From assembly GCA_045546275.1 (NCBI GenBank), contig JAZQCM010000029.1, positions 1 to 45,096 on the forward strand: 45,096 nt of DNA, in the 5' to 3' direction. The stretch comes from RGIG1927 sp045546275. Its GTDB lineage: Bacteria > Bacillota > Clostridia > UMGS1883. The first letter of the stretch is position 1; each line of letters starts with the position of its first letter. Positions 16,417 to 24,463 of the stretch are shown here, piece by piece. A program made the translations under genes and the position numbers. The notes under the pieces are model-generated. The model saw nothing but the letters and a program-made list of their open reading frames with translations, made no database searches and was not told the DNA's origin.

Positions 16417-17505
16417 ATGCCTAATAATTATATAAGAACATTGGTAAATCAGTTCAAGGACGTTTTCGAAAGAAAGCTTGGTGTTATCGATGAAACAGGG
16501 TTCATTATTTCACCTAACAGCCCCAAAGATGTGGATTCTAAAGTAGAAGTTATTTTGGAAAAGTGTGCGGAAACAGGTACTGTTCTGCATTTTGCAGAAT
16601 GCACATTTGTGTCCTGGGGCGCAGGTCAGTGCGAGTACATAACATTTGCCGCAGGTGAAGACGAGGAGGCACTTAAGTGCTGTAAGGCATTGGGCGTTGC
16701 TGTTGGCAATGTTAAGGTTTTGTACGACGAAAAGTATAACCGTGCAAACTTTATTAAAAACGTAATTTTAGATAACATTCTCCCCGGTGATATATATGCA
16801 AAGGCAAGGGAATTAAATCTTGCAATTGATGCAGAAAGAGTTGTTTACAACATTGCAAATGATGACCTTTCGTTGAATGAGTTAAACATCCGCGAGGTTC
16901 TGGAGGGCTTGTTCCCCGACACGGAAAATGATTTTGTTGTTACCATTGACAGCGAAAATATTGTGCTTGTAAAAACTGTTGAAAAGGACCAGTCGCCTGC
17001 TCAACTTGAAAAAATTGCAAAGACAATTGTTGACACAATCCAGAGCGAGGTTATGATTGCCGTAACTGTAGGTATTGGTACTGTTATCACAGGTGTTAAG
17101 GATTTGTCAAAGAGCTACCGTGAAGCTCAGATTGCCATTGAAGTGGGCAGAGCATTTGATGAAGAAAAGTGCATAAGCAATTACGAAAGCTTAGGCATTG
17201 GCAGACTTATTTATCAGCTTCCCACAACTCTTTGTGAATTGTTCTTGTCGGAAGTATTCAAGTCAGGTTCAATTGATTCTTTGGACCGTGAAACTCTTCT
17301 TACAATACAAAAATTCTTTGAAAACAACCTTAACGTGTCGGAAACCTCACGTCAGCTTTATGTGCACAGAAACACTCTTGTTTACAGATTGGACAAGGTG
17401 CAGAAAATAACAGGACTGGATCTTCGTATTTTGGATCATGCAATCGTGTTCAAGGTTGCAATGATGGTTAAAAAGTATCTTAACAATTCGCAGAACCGTT
17501 TTTAA
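16417..17505 (+). CDS. PucR/CdaR-type transcriptional regulator
   Basis: Cytosolic DNA-binding regulator of unknown signal. 362 residues. The N-terminal part (about 1-125) has no clear domain; about 130-260 looks like the degenerate GGDEF-like middle domain of the PucR family (VTVGIGTVITGVKDLSKSYR); the C-terminal PucR HTH (about 300-355) has FENNLNVSETSRQLYVHRNT and LVYRLDKVQKITGLD. ATG at 16417 is chosen because GGAG sits 8 bases before it; a GTG at 16408 overlaps that site. It lies only 21 bases ahead of ftsE and has the only clear promoter of the run, which suggests co-transcription with division genes. The sugar-diacid role of the family name is not supported by context. Confidence 0.85.
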   Translation: MPNNYIRTLVNQFKDVFERKLGVIDETGFIISPNSPKDVDSKVEVILEKCAETGTVLHFAECTFVSWGAGQCEYITFAAGEDEEALKCCKALGVAVGNVKVLYDEKYNRANFIKNVILDNILPGDIYAKARELNLAIDAERVVYNIANDDLSLNELNIREVLEGLFPDTENDFVVTIDSENIVLVKTVEKDQSPAQLEKIAKTIVDTIQSEVMIAVTVGIGTVITGVKDLSKSYREAQIAIEVGRAFDEEKCISNYESLGIGRLIYQLPTTLCELFLSEVFKSGSIDSLDRETLLTIQKFFENNLNVSETSRQLYVHRNTLVYRLDKVQKITGLDLRILDHAIVFKVAMMVKKYLNNSQNRF

Positions 17506-17526
17506 AATTCAGGAAGGACAAGTGTT

Positions 17527-18213
17527 ATGATAGATTTTGATAATGTTACAGTCATATATAAAAATAACGTGACGGGTCTTGATAAGGTTTCTTTTCATAT
17601 AGATAAGGGCGAGTTTGTGTTCCTTGTTGGTAAAACCGGCGCAGGTAAAAGCTCTGCAATCAAGCTTTTAACAGCAGAAATCAAGCCCTTTTCGGGTGAT
17701 GTTTACCTTGACGGTGTTAAGGTAAACGGACTTAAAAACAGAAAAATTCCTTACCACAGAAGAAAGATTGGCGTTGTGTTCCAGGATTTCAGACTGTTAA
17801 GAGACAAAACTGTTTATGAAAACGTTGCCCTTGCAATGGAAATTGTGGGTGCATCCAAAAAGGAAATAAGAACCGAGGTGCCTAACATTCTCCGTTTGGT
17901 GGGCTTGAGCCAGAAAACAAGAGAATATCCATCCTCTCTTTCCGGTGGTGAACAGCAGCGAGTTGGTATTGCACGTGCTCTTGTAAACAAGCCTTCGCTC
18001 ATTATTGCGGACGAGCCTACTGGTAACCTTGACAACGTTACTGCGGCATCCATTATGGAGCTTTTTGAAGAAATCAACAATCAGGGCACAACCATTTTAA
18101 TGGTAACCCACTCTGAAAAGATTGTTAATGATATGAACAAGCGTGTTATTGAGCTTGACCGTGGTATGCTCATACGTGATGACAAGAAGGGAGTGTATAC
18201 TCTTGGGGATTAG
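17527..18213 (+). CDS. ftsE: Cell-division ABC ATPase FtsE
   Basis: ATPase of the FtsEX complex, which sits at the inner face of the membrane and drives FtsX to activate a peptidoglycan hydrolase during division. 228 residues. Walker A GKTGAGKS (35-42), Q-loop FQDFRLL, signature LSGGEQQR (138-145), Walker B LIIADE (158-163) and the switch His in MVTHSE are all intact. GGAAGGA precedes the ATG. Its stop overlaps the start region of ftsX. Confidence 0.96.
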   Translation: MIDFDNVTVIYKNNVTGLDKVSFHIDKGEFVFLVGKTGAGKSSAIKLLTAEIKPFSGDVYLDGVKVNGLKNRKIPYHRRKIGVVFQDFRLLRDKTVYENVALAMEIVGASKKEIRTEVPNILRLVGLSQKTREYPSSLSGGEQQRVGIARALVNKPSLIIADEPTGNLDNVTAASIMELFEEINNQGTTILMVTHSEKIVNDMNKRVIELDRGMLIRDDKKGVYTLGD

Positions 18214-19090
18214 AAGACAGTTTTACTTTTTGAAAAATGCCCTTAAGGGTATGAAACGAAACGGCGAAATGACCGTAACTGCAATCATTACAGTTACAAG
18301 CTGTTTGCTCCTTTTTGGTGTTTTCATGCTTTTATCGGCAAACGTAAACTATATTGGTGAACAAATCAGAAATCAGTGTCAGTTGCAGGCATATATCGAC
18401 ATTAATGCCACCGAGGCGCAGGAGCAACAGGCGTATCAGGCAATAAGTGCAATGGAAAACGTAAGTGAATGTGTGTTTATGTCAAAGGCGGATTCCATGC
18501 TTGAATATATGGACTACTTAGGCGAGGATGCGGTTGCGCTTGAAGGCTTGGAGGGTGAATCCTTCTTAAGAAGCAGCATTAAGGTAAACATGACTGACAT
18601 TGAGCAGGCGAAAACTCTTGCAACCCAGATTTCCATGCTTCCCAATATTGCAAAGGTTACAAACCGTCAGGACATTTTACAGCGTGTTATTGATGTTACT
18701 GATGTTATAAAAATCGGCAGTCTTATAGCAATGCTTATATTGGTTATTGTGGCAATATTCATTATTTCAAACACAATTAAGCTTTCGGTAACTGCAAGAC
18801 GTGACGAAATACATATTATGAAATATGTTGGTGCAACAGCAGGCTTTGTAAGAAGGCCCTTTGTTCTTGAAGGTGTGCTTACAGGTGTTGTGGGCGGATT
18901 AATATCAATGGTATTAATCGGTTTCGGCTACAATGCAATTCTTAATTCCATTAAGGAATTTTTGGATATTTTCAATCTTATACCTTTCTGGGTAATTTTG
19001 CCCTTTATGTTTGCAACAACACTTATCTTCGGCATCATTATGGGTGCCATCGGAAGTGCTATTGCACTTGTAAAGCACCTTAAGGTATGA
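18203..19090 (+). CDS. ftsX: Cell-division permease-like protein FtsX
   Basis: Membrane partner of FtsE that transmits ATP-driven motion to an outer hydrolase. 295 residues from the chosen start. One membrane helix (about 24-46), an extracellular loop (about 50-170, containing the ECD-type stretch ATEAQEQQAYQAI), then three helices (about 180-290) with the typical ISNTIKLSVTARRDEIHIMK coupling region. I choose TTG at 18203 because AAGGGAG lies 9 bases before it and the product begins like other FtsX proteins; ATG at 18179 is in frame but has no ribosome site. Either way it overlaps the ftsE end. Confidence 0.93.
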   Translation: MGIRRQFYFLKNALKGMKRNGEMTVTAIITVTSCLLLFGVFMLLSANVNYIGEQIRNQCQLQAYIDINATEAQEQQAYQAISAMENVSECVFMSKADSMLEYMDYLGEDAVALEGLEGESFLRSSIKVNMTDIEQAKTLATQISMLPNIAKVTNRQDILQRVIDVTDVIKIGSLIAMLILVIVAIFIISNTIKLSVTARRDEIHIMKYVGATAGFVRRPFVLEGVLTGVVGGLISMVLIGFGYNAILNSIKEFLDIFNLIPFWVILPFMFATTLIFGIIMGAIGSAIALVKHLKV

Positions 19091-19110
19091 TGTTGAGAGG
19101 TTGGTAATTT

Positions 19111-20310
19111 ATGAATAACAATGAAAGCAGAAGAAATCGAAGAAGACGTATAGTAAGTTCGATATGTGCAATAATTGTTGCTCTTGCAATTCTTTTTGGT
19201 GCAATTTATCCTTTCCTTACAACTGTTGCCCAGGCTGCAACAAAGGCTGAGCTTCAGAAGGAAGTAAACGAGGCCAAGCAAAACACTGCAAACGCAAAAA
19301 AGCAGCTTGACAATGTAAAGGCTAACAAGGCAAATGTTGAAAAAGAAGTTTTAAATATTGACGCGGAGATAAACCGTGCCGAAAACGCAATTGAAGCGGC
19401 AGAGCAAGCAATTTTGCAGTCAGAAGCTGACCTTGTCATAAAAGAGCAGGAGCTTCAGATTGCAGAGCAAAATTGCATGGAATATGATGAAGAGTTCAAA
19501 ACACGTGCAAGAATTATGTACGAAAACAGAACAACATCATATATCGAAGTACTGTTAGGTGCGTCCAGCTTTGGCGATTTCCTTTCAAGAATTGAGCTTA
19601 TTAAGGAAATTGTTGAATACGACAAAAAAATGCTTGCGGATATGATAGCATCAAGAAATGCTATTGCTGAAGCAAAAAAAGCAATAGAGGACGAAAAAGC
19701 TCTTAACGAATCAAAGAGAAATGAGCTTGCAGCATTAAAAGAAGAGCTTGGCTACAGGCTTGAAGCCAAGGAAATTCTTCTCTCGCAGCTCATGAAGGAT
19801 GAAGAAGCTTACAAAAAGGCTTACGAAAAGGCCGAGGCAGATGAAAAGAAGGTCCAGAAGGAGCTTCAGGCGTTGGCTGAGAAGGAAGCTAAGAACGGAA
19901 AATCTGTGTACAAAGGCAACGGACGTTTCCAATGGCCCGTTCCCGGAAGCCACAGAATTACTTCCAAGTACGGATACAGAATACACCCTGTGTATAAAAC
20001 CAAAAAGTTCCATGCAGGTATTGACATTGGTGCAGGTTATGGACTTGCAATTGTTGCGGCAGAGGACGGAACAGTAACCACATCAACCTATGGTTCAGGC
20101 TATGGTAAGTACGTTGTTCTTAACCATGGTAGCGGCATTACCACCCTTTACGGACATTGCAGCTCTCTTCTTGTTAAGAAGGGCGACAAGGTTACAAAGG
20201 GTCAGACTATTGCGAAAATTGGTTCAACGGGCGTTTCAACAGGTAACCATTTGCACTTTGAAGTAAGAATAAACGGAAAAACAACAGATCCCATGACATA
20301 TGTAAATTAA
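19111..20310 (+). CDS. Secreted coiled-coil M23 peptidase, probable FtsEX-dependent hydrolase
   Basis: EnvC/NlpD-like or true endopeptidase acting on peptidoglycan outside the membrane. 399 residues. A signal sequence ends near AQA (42), a long coiled coil fills about 46-260, and an M23/LytM domain covers about 275-399. The zinc and catalytic residues are all present: His301 and Asp305 in HAGID, His349 in YGHC, His380 and His382 in HLHFE. So it is expected to be an active hydrolase, unlike EnvC of E. coli. The position directly after ftsX and the coiled coil argue that FtsX controls it, as for PcsB/CwlO-type proteins of Firmicutes. Confidence 0.92.
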   Translation: MNNNESRRNRRRRIVSSICAIIVALAILFGAIYPFLTTVAQAATKAELQKEVNEAKQNTANAKKQLDNVKANKANVEKEVLNIDAEINRAENAIEAAEQAILQSEADLVIKEQELQIAEQNCMEYDEEFKTRARIMYENRTTSYIEVLLGASSFGDFLSRIELIKEIVEYDKKMLADMIASRNAIAEAKKAIEDEKALNESKRNELAALKEELGYRLEAKEILLSQLMKDEEAYKKAYEKAEADEKKVQKELQALAEKEAKNGKSVYKGNGRFQWPVPGSHRITSKYGYRIHPVYKTKKFHAGIDIGAGYGLAIVAAEDGTVTTSTYGSGYGKYVVLNHGSGITTLYGHCSSLLVKKGDKVTKGQTIAKIGSTGVSTGNHLHFEVRINGKTTDPMTYVN

Positions 20311-20328
20311 CATGAAAGGTTTTTTTCA

Positions 20329-21696
20329 ATGAAGCGCAATTTAGTATTAGTATATCTGACGGCATTGGTTTTATTATTAAGCTGCACTGTTACAGCAGTT
20401 GCAGAAAGTGTGCCGCCTGAAGTTCTTGCAGAATCTGCTGTGCTGGTGGATGCCGACACAGGAAAGGTTTTGTTTGCAAAGAACGAAAATCAAAAAATGT
20501 ATCCTGCAAGTACAACTAAGATTATGGTTGCACTTCTTGCATTGGAAAATCTTGAGCTTGATGAGGTTTTAACCGCAACAAATTCAGCAATCAGCCTTAA
20601 CCCTCCCGGGCACACAAACATTGGTCTTAAAAACGAAGAGCAGCTTAGTGTAAGACAGCTCCTGTACGGATTGATGGTGTCGTCGGCAGGCGATGCGGCA
20701 AATGTTTTAGGTGAAAGAATTTCGGGCAGTGTGGACGAATTTGTAAAGCTCATGAACAAAAGGGCAATGGAATTGGGTATGGCAAATACCAACTATGTAA
20801 ATGCCACAGGTGCACACGACGATTTGCACTACACAACAGCATCCGACATGGTAATTCTCGCCCGTGAAGCAATGAAAAACGAAATTTTCCGTGAAATTGT
20901 AAAAACGGATGTATACATAATTCCACCCACCGAAAAATATACTGAAGAGAGAAGACTTTTGAACACAAACCATCTTGTGTCAAAGAAAAAAACCTCGGTA
21001 TATTATTACGAATATGCCACAGGCATTAAAACTGGCTTTACAAACCAGGCAAAAAGATGCCTTGTTTCCTCGGCATCAAAAAATGGTGTCAACCTTATCA
21101 GCGTAGTTTTAGGGGCAGACGTGGTGGAAATGGTCCAGAGAGATTTTGCCGACAGCAAAAATCTTTTTGAATACGGATTTACTAACTACAAAAGCGTAAA
21201 CGTGGTATCACAGGGCACAATCGTGGCGCAAACACCAATAAAGAGTGCTAAAAACGCAAGACAGATACTTTTGGAATCGGGAGAGAATTTGTCGCAGCTT
21301 TTAATGGTTGACGCAAATCTTGGCGTTGTTGAGCATACCGACACAATTAACGAAAACATAAAGGCACCTGTTAAAAAGGGCGATGTAATCGGAACTGCAG
21401 AGTATTTTATTGATGGAGTATCCATCGGAACGGTTAATCTGGTAGCGGACAAGGACTATGCCTTTGACCCCATTAAAAATGTGCTGAGTGTTGTGGGCGA
21501 TATTCTAACATCTCCGTTTTTGTATTTGCCCTTTGTACTTTTCTTTGTTGTTCTGGTTATAATAAGACAGTATAACTACAACAAACGCAGACAAGAACTT
21601 CGTGAAGCAAGACGACTTCACAAACAACAGGAAGCTGAAAAGCGTAATGCAGCTATGAAAAAAGAGGATATCGTGGACGATTTCCTCAGAAAGTAA
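20329..21696 (+). CDS. dacF: D-alanyl-D-alanine carboxypeptidase, DacF/PBP5-like (S11)
   Basis: Removes the terminal D-Ala from peptidoglycan pentapeptides at the outer membrane face. 455 residues. Signal peptide ending near AVA (25). Catalytic SxxK is STTK (61-64) and KTG is at 234-236. The usual SxN motif reads Ser119-Ala-Gly121 (SSAGDAANVL), so the Asn is replaced by Gly. A beta domain (about 290-385) precedes a C-terminal membrane helix (about 395-415) and a basic cytosolic tail, an arrangement found in clostridial DacF proteins. It begins 18 bases after the M23 gene. Confidence 0.93.
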   Translation: MKRNLVLVYLTALVLLLSCTVTAVAESVPPEVLAESAVLVDADTGKVLFAKNENQKMYPASTTKIMVALLALENLELDEVLTATNSAISLNPPGHTNIGLKNEEQLSVRQLLYGLMVSSAGDAANVLGERISGSVDEFVKLMNKRAMELGMANTNYVNATGAHDDLHYTTASDMVILAREAMKNEIFREIVKTDVYIIPPTEKYTEERRLLNTNHLVSKKKTSVYYYEYATGIKTGFTNQAKRCLVSSASKNGVNLISVVLGADVVEMVQRDFADSKNLFEYGFTNYKSVNVVSQGTIVAQTPIKSAKNARQILLESGENLSQLLMVDANLGVVEHTDTINENIKAPVKKGDVIGTAEYFIDGVSIGTVNLVADKDYAFDPIKNVLSVVGDILTSPFLYLPFVLFFVVLVIIRQYNYNKRRQELREARRLHKQQEAEKRNAAMKKEDIVDDFLRK

Positions 21697-21719
21697 ATAT
21701 GTCGGAAAGGATGATTAAT

Positions 21720-21965
21720 ATGACAAGTTTTACAACAAAAATTGATTTTGGACATGATAAAGCAGACGAAATCCGTGAGATTTTGCAAACTGTTCATGAA
21801 GCATTGGTTGAAAAGGGTTATAACCCCATAAGCCAGCTGGTTGGTTATATCATGTCAGGCGACCCGACATATATCACAAGCCACAAAGGCGCAAGAGGTA
21901 TGATAACACGCTTTGAACGTGATGAACTGTTGGAGGTAGTGTTTAAGGATTACCTTGACAAGTAA
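21720..21965 (+). CDS. ireB: IreB-family regulatory phosphoprotein (UPF0297)
   Basis: Small cytosolic phosphoprotein; in Enterococcus it is a target of the PASTA kinase IreK and its phosphatase and tunes cell-wall stress tolerance. 81 residues, the family size. The conserved core is clear: EKGYNPISQLVGYIMSGDP, then YITSHKGARGMI and ERDELLE. Threonines near the N-terminus (positions 2, 5, 6) are candidate phosphosites. ATG at 21720 has GGAAAGGA 8 bases upstream; an ATG at 21699 lacks one. Its usual partners alaS and ruvX are absent; it follows dacF by 23 bases. Confidence 0.92.
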   Translation: MTSFTTKIDFGHDKADEIREILQTVHEALVEKGYNPISQLVGYIMSGDPTYITSHKGARGMITRFERDELLEVVFKDYLDK

Positions 21966-21997
21966 GCAGTTTACTTGTAATGCAGAATGCAAATTAT

Positions 21998-22029
21998 GGA
22001 ACAAATTTCCCTTTTGGGGAATTTGTTCC
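21998..22029 (+). repeat. 14-bp hairpin between ireB and tRNA-Leu
   Basis: GGAACAAATTTCCC (21998-22011) pairs with GGGGAATTTGTTCC (22016-22029), one G-T pair, loop TTTT. No T-tract follows. A second, weaker hairpin ACAAGTAA/TTACTTGT (21958-21978) covers the ireB stop. Confidence 0.75.
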
Positions 22030-22039
22030 TGATTTATAT

Positions 22040-22123
22040 GCGGATGTGGCGGAATTGGCAGACGTGCCAGATTTAGGTTCTGGTGTCTTTGACGTGCAGG
22101 TTCAACCCCTGTCATCCGCACCA
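22040..22123 (+). tRNA. tRNA-Leu, anticodon UAG, CCA encoded
   Basis: 84 bases. Acceptor GCGGATG pairs with CATCCGC (22113-22119), followed by discriminator A and the CCA end. The anticodon stem CCAGA/TCTGG has loop TTTAGGT, anticodon TAG at 22074-22076, reading CUN leucine codons. A class II long variable arm (TGTCTTTGACG region) and the T arm CAGGTTCAACCCCTG are present. Confidence 0.96.
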
Positions 22124-22160
22124 ACAAAAAATACCCACCTTGCTGTGGGTATTTTTTGTT
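22123..22160 (+). terminator. Terminator after tRNA-Leu
   Basis: AACAAAAAATACCCAC (22123-22138) pairs perfectly with GTGGGTATTTTTTGTT (22145-22160); loop CTTGCT; T-tract in the right arm. Confidence 0.9.
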
Positions 22161-22178
22161 TAAATGCAGTTTGAAGTA

Positions 22179-22207
22179 TTGACACAATGTGAGATTTAAT
22201 TTATATT
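22179..22207 (+). promoter_or_regulatory. Strong promoter of the GH2-GH3 operon
   Basis: Consensus TTGACA (22179-22184), 17-base spacer, TATATT (22202-22207), 39 bases before the ATG. No repeat suggesting an operator is evident. Confidence 0.75.
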
Positions 22208-22246
22208 GAAGCTATAAAAGCTGCATATAAAAAGGTTGTGATTATA

Positions 22247-24448
22247 ATGAAAAAAAGAGAAGTAGTTAATTTTAATGCTGAGTGGTTGTACATGCCTTGT
22301 GATTTACAAGATGCAGAGAAGACTGATTTTGATGACAGTAATTTTGAAAAGGTGTGTGTGCCGCATGCAAACACAATTATAAAAAAGCATAAAGGCGAAA
22401 ACGGCGATTTTGTAAAGCAGATTGAAGCCTATAGATTTGTAAGCTGGTACAGAAAGCATTTTGTACTTTCTGATTACGAAAGAGTGAGTGTTGATTTTCA
22501 GGGTGTTGCAACTGTAGCTGAGGTTTTTGTTAACTCAAAAGCGGCAGGGGTGCACAAGGGTGCCTACACAAGCTTTAGTGTGGATGTTACCGATTTTTTG
22601 AAAAAGGGTGACAATGTTATTGCAGTAAGGGTTGACTCCACAAAACGAAGCGACATACCCCCTGAGGGCGGTAATGTGGACTATTGCCTTTTTGGAGGCA
22701 TTGTGCGAAATGTAACAATGACCTTTACCCCATTTACCTATGTAAAGAACGTGTTTGTAACAACACCCGATGTAACCGAAGAGAAAGCTTTGGTAAAAGC
22801 CGATGTGGTATTGAGTGAGGATGCTTTATATAAGGTTGAAATTTTTGATGCAGAGGGGAAGAAGGTTGCAACAGGCAAGGATGAAATGGTGGTTACAAAT
22901 CCTCAGCTTTGGAGTATTGACAACCCCTATCTTTACACCCTTTCGGTAAAGCTTGAAACAGGCGACGAATACACAACACGCTTTGGTATACGAAAGTTTG
23001 AATTTGTAAATTCCGGCATGATGCTTAACGGTGAGGTTCTTAAAATTATGGGTATAAACCGCCATGAGCAATGGCCCTGGATAGGCAGAGCCGTTCCCGA
23101 CAAGCTCCAGAAGAGAGATGCAGACATGATAAAGGAAACAGGCTTTAATGCTGTGCGATGCTCACACTACCCACAGGCACCTGCATTTTTGGACCGCTGT
23201 GACGAAATAGGCTTGATTGTTTTTGAAGAAGCACCGGGCTGGCAGCATATTGGTGACAATATGTGGCAGGATATTTACAAGGAAAATATCCGTGAAATGA
23301 TAGAGCGTGATTTTAATCATCCGTCAATTTTCTCCTGGGGTGTACGAGTTAACGAATCAAATGATTGTGACGAGCTTTATAAAGAAACAAATGCCCTGTC
23401 ACGAAAGCTTGACCCCACCCGTCCCACGCACGGCACAAGGCGACAGGACAGCTACGAGGGCAGTAATTTCCTTGAAGATATTTATACCGCACACTATATT
23501 TATCCCGAAAATCCTATCCATAAGCCTTTTATTGTAACCGAGCATTCGTGGGATTGCTGGATGAACGGCTATGGTTTCCCGGGGGCGAGTGACGAACAGG
23601 CACTTGCCTACACAAAGGATTTTGCCGACAAGGTTAATTACTATTACGGCAACGATAACTGTGCAGGCGGCTTTGCATGGAGCATGTTTGACTACGACAA
23701 CGAGGTAAACTACACAAAAACAGAAAACGTGTTCTACAGCGGAATGTATGACATTTTCCGTTTGCCCAAAATGGCGGCAAATTTGTACATATCACAAAAG
23801 GACCCCGAAAAGCATGGTGCAAATATTTACATTGCAAACTATTGGGACGATGACAAAAAGCCTTTGATTGTAAAAGAGGTTTCCTGCGATGTTGCACAGG
23901 GCAATGAAGCAAATAACGAAGCGACTGAGAGCGATAGTTTCTCAATTACTGTTATGAGTAACTGCGAAAAGGTTGAGCTTTTTGTAAATGGTGAAAAGGT
24001 TTCAAATGAGCCTGTACGCCAATACACAAATTTACCCCACCCATTCTTTGTGTTTGAAAACCTTGAGTACAAAATAGGCGAGGTAACAGCAGTTGGTTAC
24101 ATAAATGGCGAAGAAAAGGTGCGCTACACCCAAAGAACACCCGAAGAAGCCAAAAAACTTATTCTTACCCCTGATTATGAAACCTTAACTCCCGATGGCA
24201 CCGACATGACTCAGGTTACAGTGACCCTTGTTGACAAAAACGGCACAAGACTTCCCCAAGCGGAACACGAGGTAACCTTGTCTGTGACAGGTGCAGGCGA
24301 CTTTATCGGCGAAGAAAAAATAAAGCTTGAGGGCGGAAGATGCATATTTATTGTAAAGAGCAGATACCTTGAAGAGGGTGAAATTAAGTGCATTGCAACA
24401 GCCGATGGCATTAAGCAAGGGGAATGTACAATTGTTTGTAAAAAGTAA
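22247..24448 (+). CDS. GH2 glycoside hydrolase, cytosolic (beta-galactosidase-like)
   Basis: 733 residues, no signal peptide. Sugar-binding jelly roll (about 1-165), Ig-like domain (about 165-255), TIM barrel (about 255-545), then two more beta domains (about 560-650 and 650-733, the last Ig-like, TPDGTDMTQVTVTLVD). Acid/base Glu370 lies in WGVRVNES and nucleophile Glu432 in FIVTEHSWD. The barrel motifs differ from the LacZ-like GH2 earlier in the window, so the specificity may differ: beta-galactosidase, beta-glucuronidase and other GH2 activities are all possible. ATG at 22247 is preferred over a GTG at 22238 that would leave only 2 bases to AAAGG. It heads an operon with GH3, 15 bases apart. 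Confidence 0.85.
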   Translation: MKKREVVNFNAEWLYMPCDLQDAEKTDFDDSNFEKVCVPHANTIIKKHKGENGDFVKQIEAYRFVSWYRKHFVLSDYERVSVDFQGVATVAEVFVNSKAAGVHKGAYTSFSVDVTDFLKKGDNVIAVRVDSTKRSDIPPEGGNVDYCLFGGIVRNVTMTFTPFTYVKNVFVTTPDVTEEKALVKADVVLSEDALYKVEIFDAEGKKVATGKDEMVVTNPQLWSIDNPYLYTLSVKLETGDEYTTRFGIRKFEFVNSGMMLNGEVLKIMGINRHEQWPWIGRAVPDKLQKRDADMIKETGFNAVRCSHYPQAPAFLDRCDEIGLIVFEEAPGWQHIGDNMWQDIYKENIREMIERDFNHPSIFSWGVRVNESNDCDELYKETNALSRKLDPTRPTHGTRRQDSYEGSNFLEDIYTAHYIYPENPIHKPFIVTEHSWDCWMNGYGFPGASDEQALAYTKDFADKVNYYYGNDNCAGGFAWSMFDYDNEVNYTKTENVFYSGMYDIFRLPKMAANLYISQKDPEKHGANIYIANYWDDDKKPLIVKEVSCDVAQGNEANNEATESDSFSITVMSNCEKVELFVNGEKVSNEPVRQYTNLPHPFFVFENLEYKIGEVTAVGYINGEEKVRYTQRTPEEAKKLILTPDYETLTPDGTDMTQVTVTLVDKNGTRLPQAEHEVTLSVTGAGDFIGEEKIKLEGGRCIFIVKSRYLEEGEIKCIATADGIKQGECTIVCKK

Positions 24449-24463
24449 AGGGGAGGGGTTATA

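Noticed and set aside
18179..18202. ATG at 18179 as ftsX start
   Set aside because: No ribosome site; the TTG at 18203 has one at the right distance and gives a typical N-terminus.
20329..20410. Possible lipobox LLSC in the DacF-like protein
   Set aside because: The position before Ser is Leu, and a good signal peptidase I site (AVA) lies just after; the C-terminal membrane helix already anchors the protein.
22208..22246. Riboswitch or leader in front of the GH2-GH3 operon
   Set aside because: Only about 40 bases separate promoter and start, with no stable fold.
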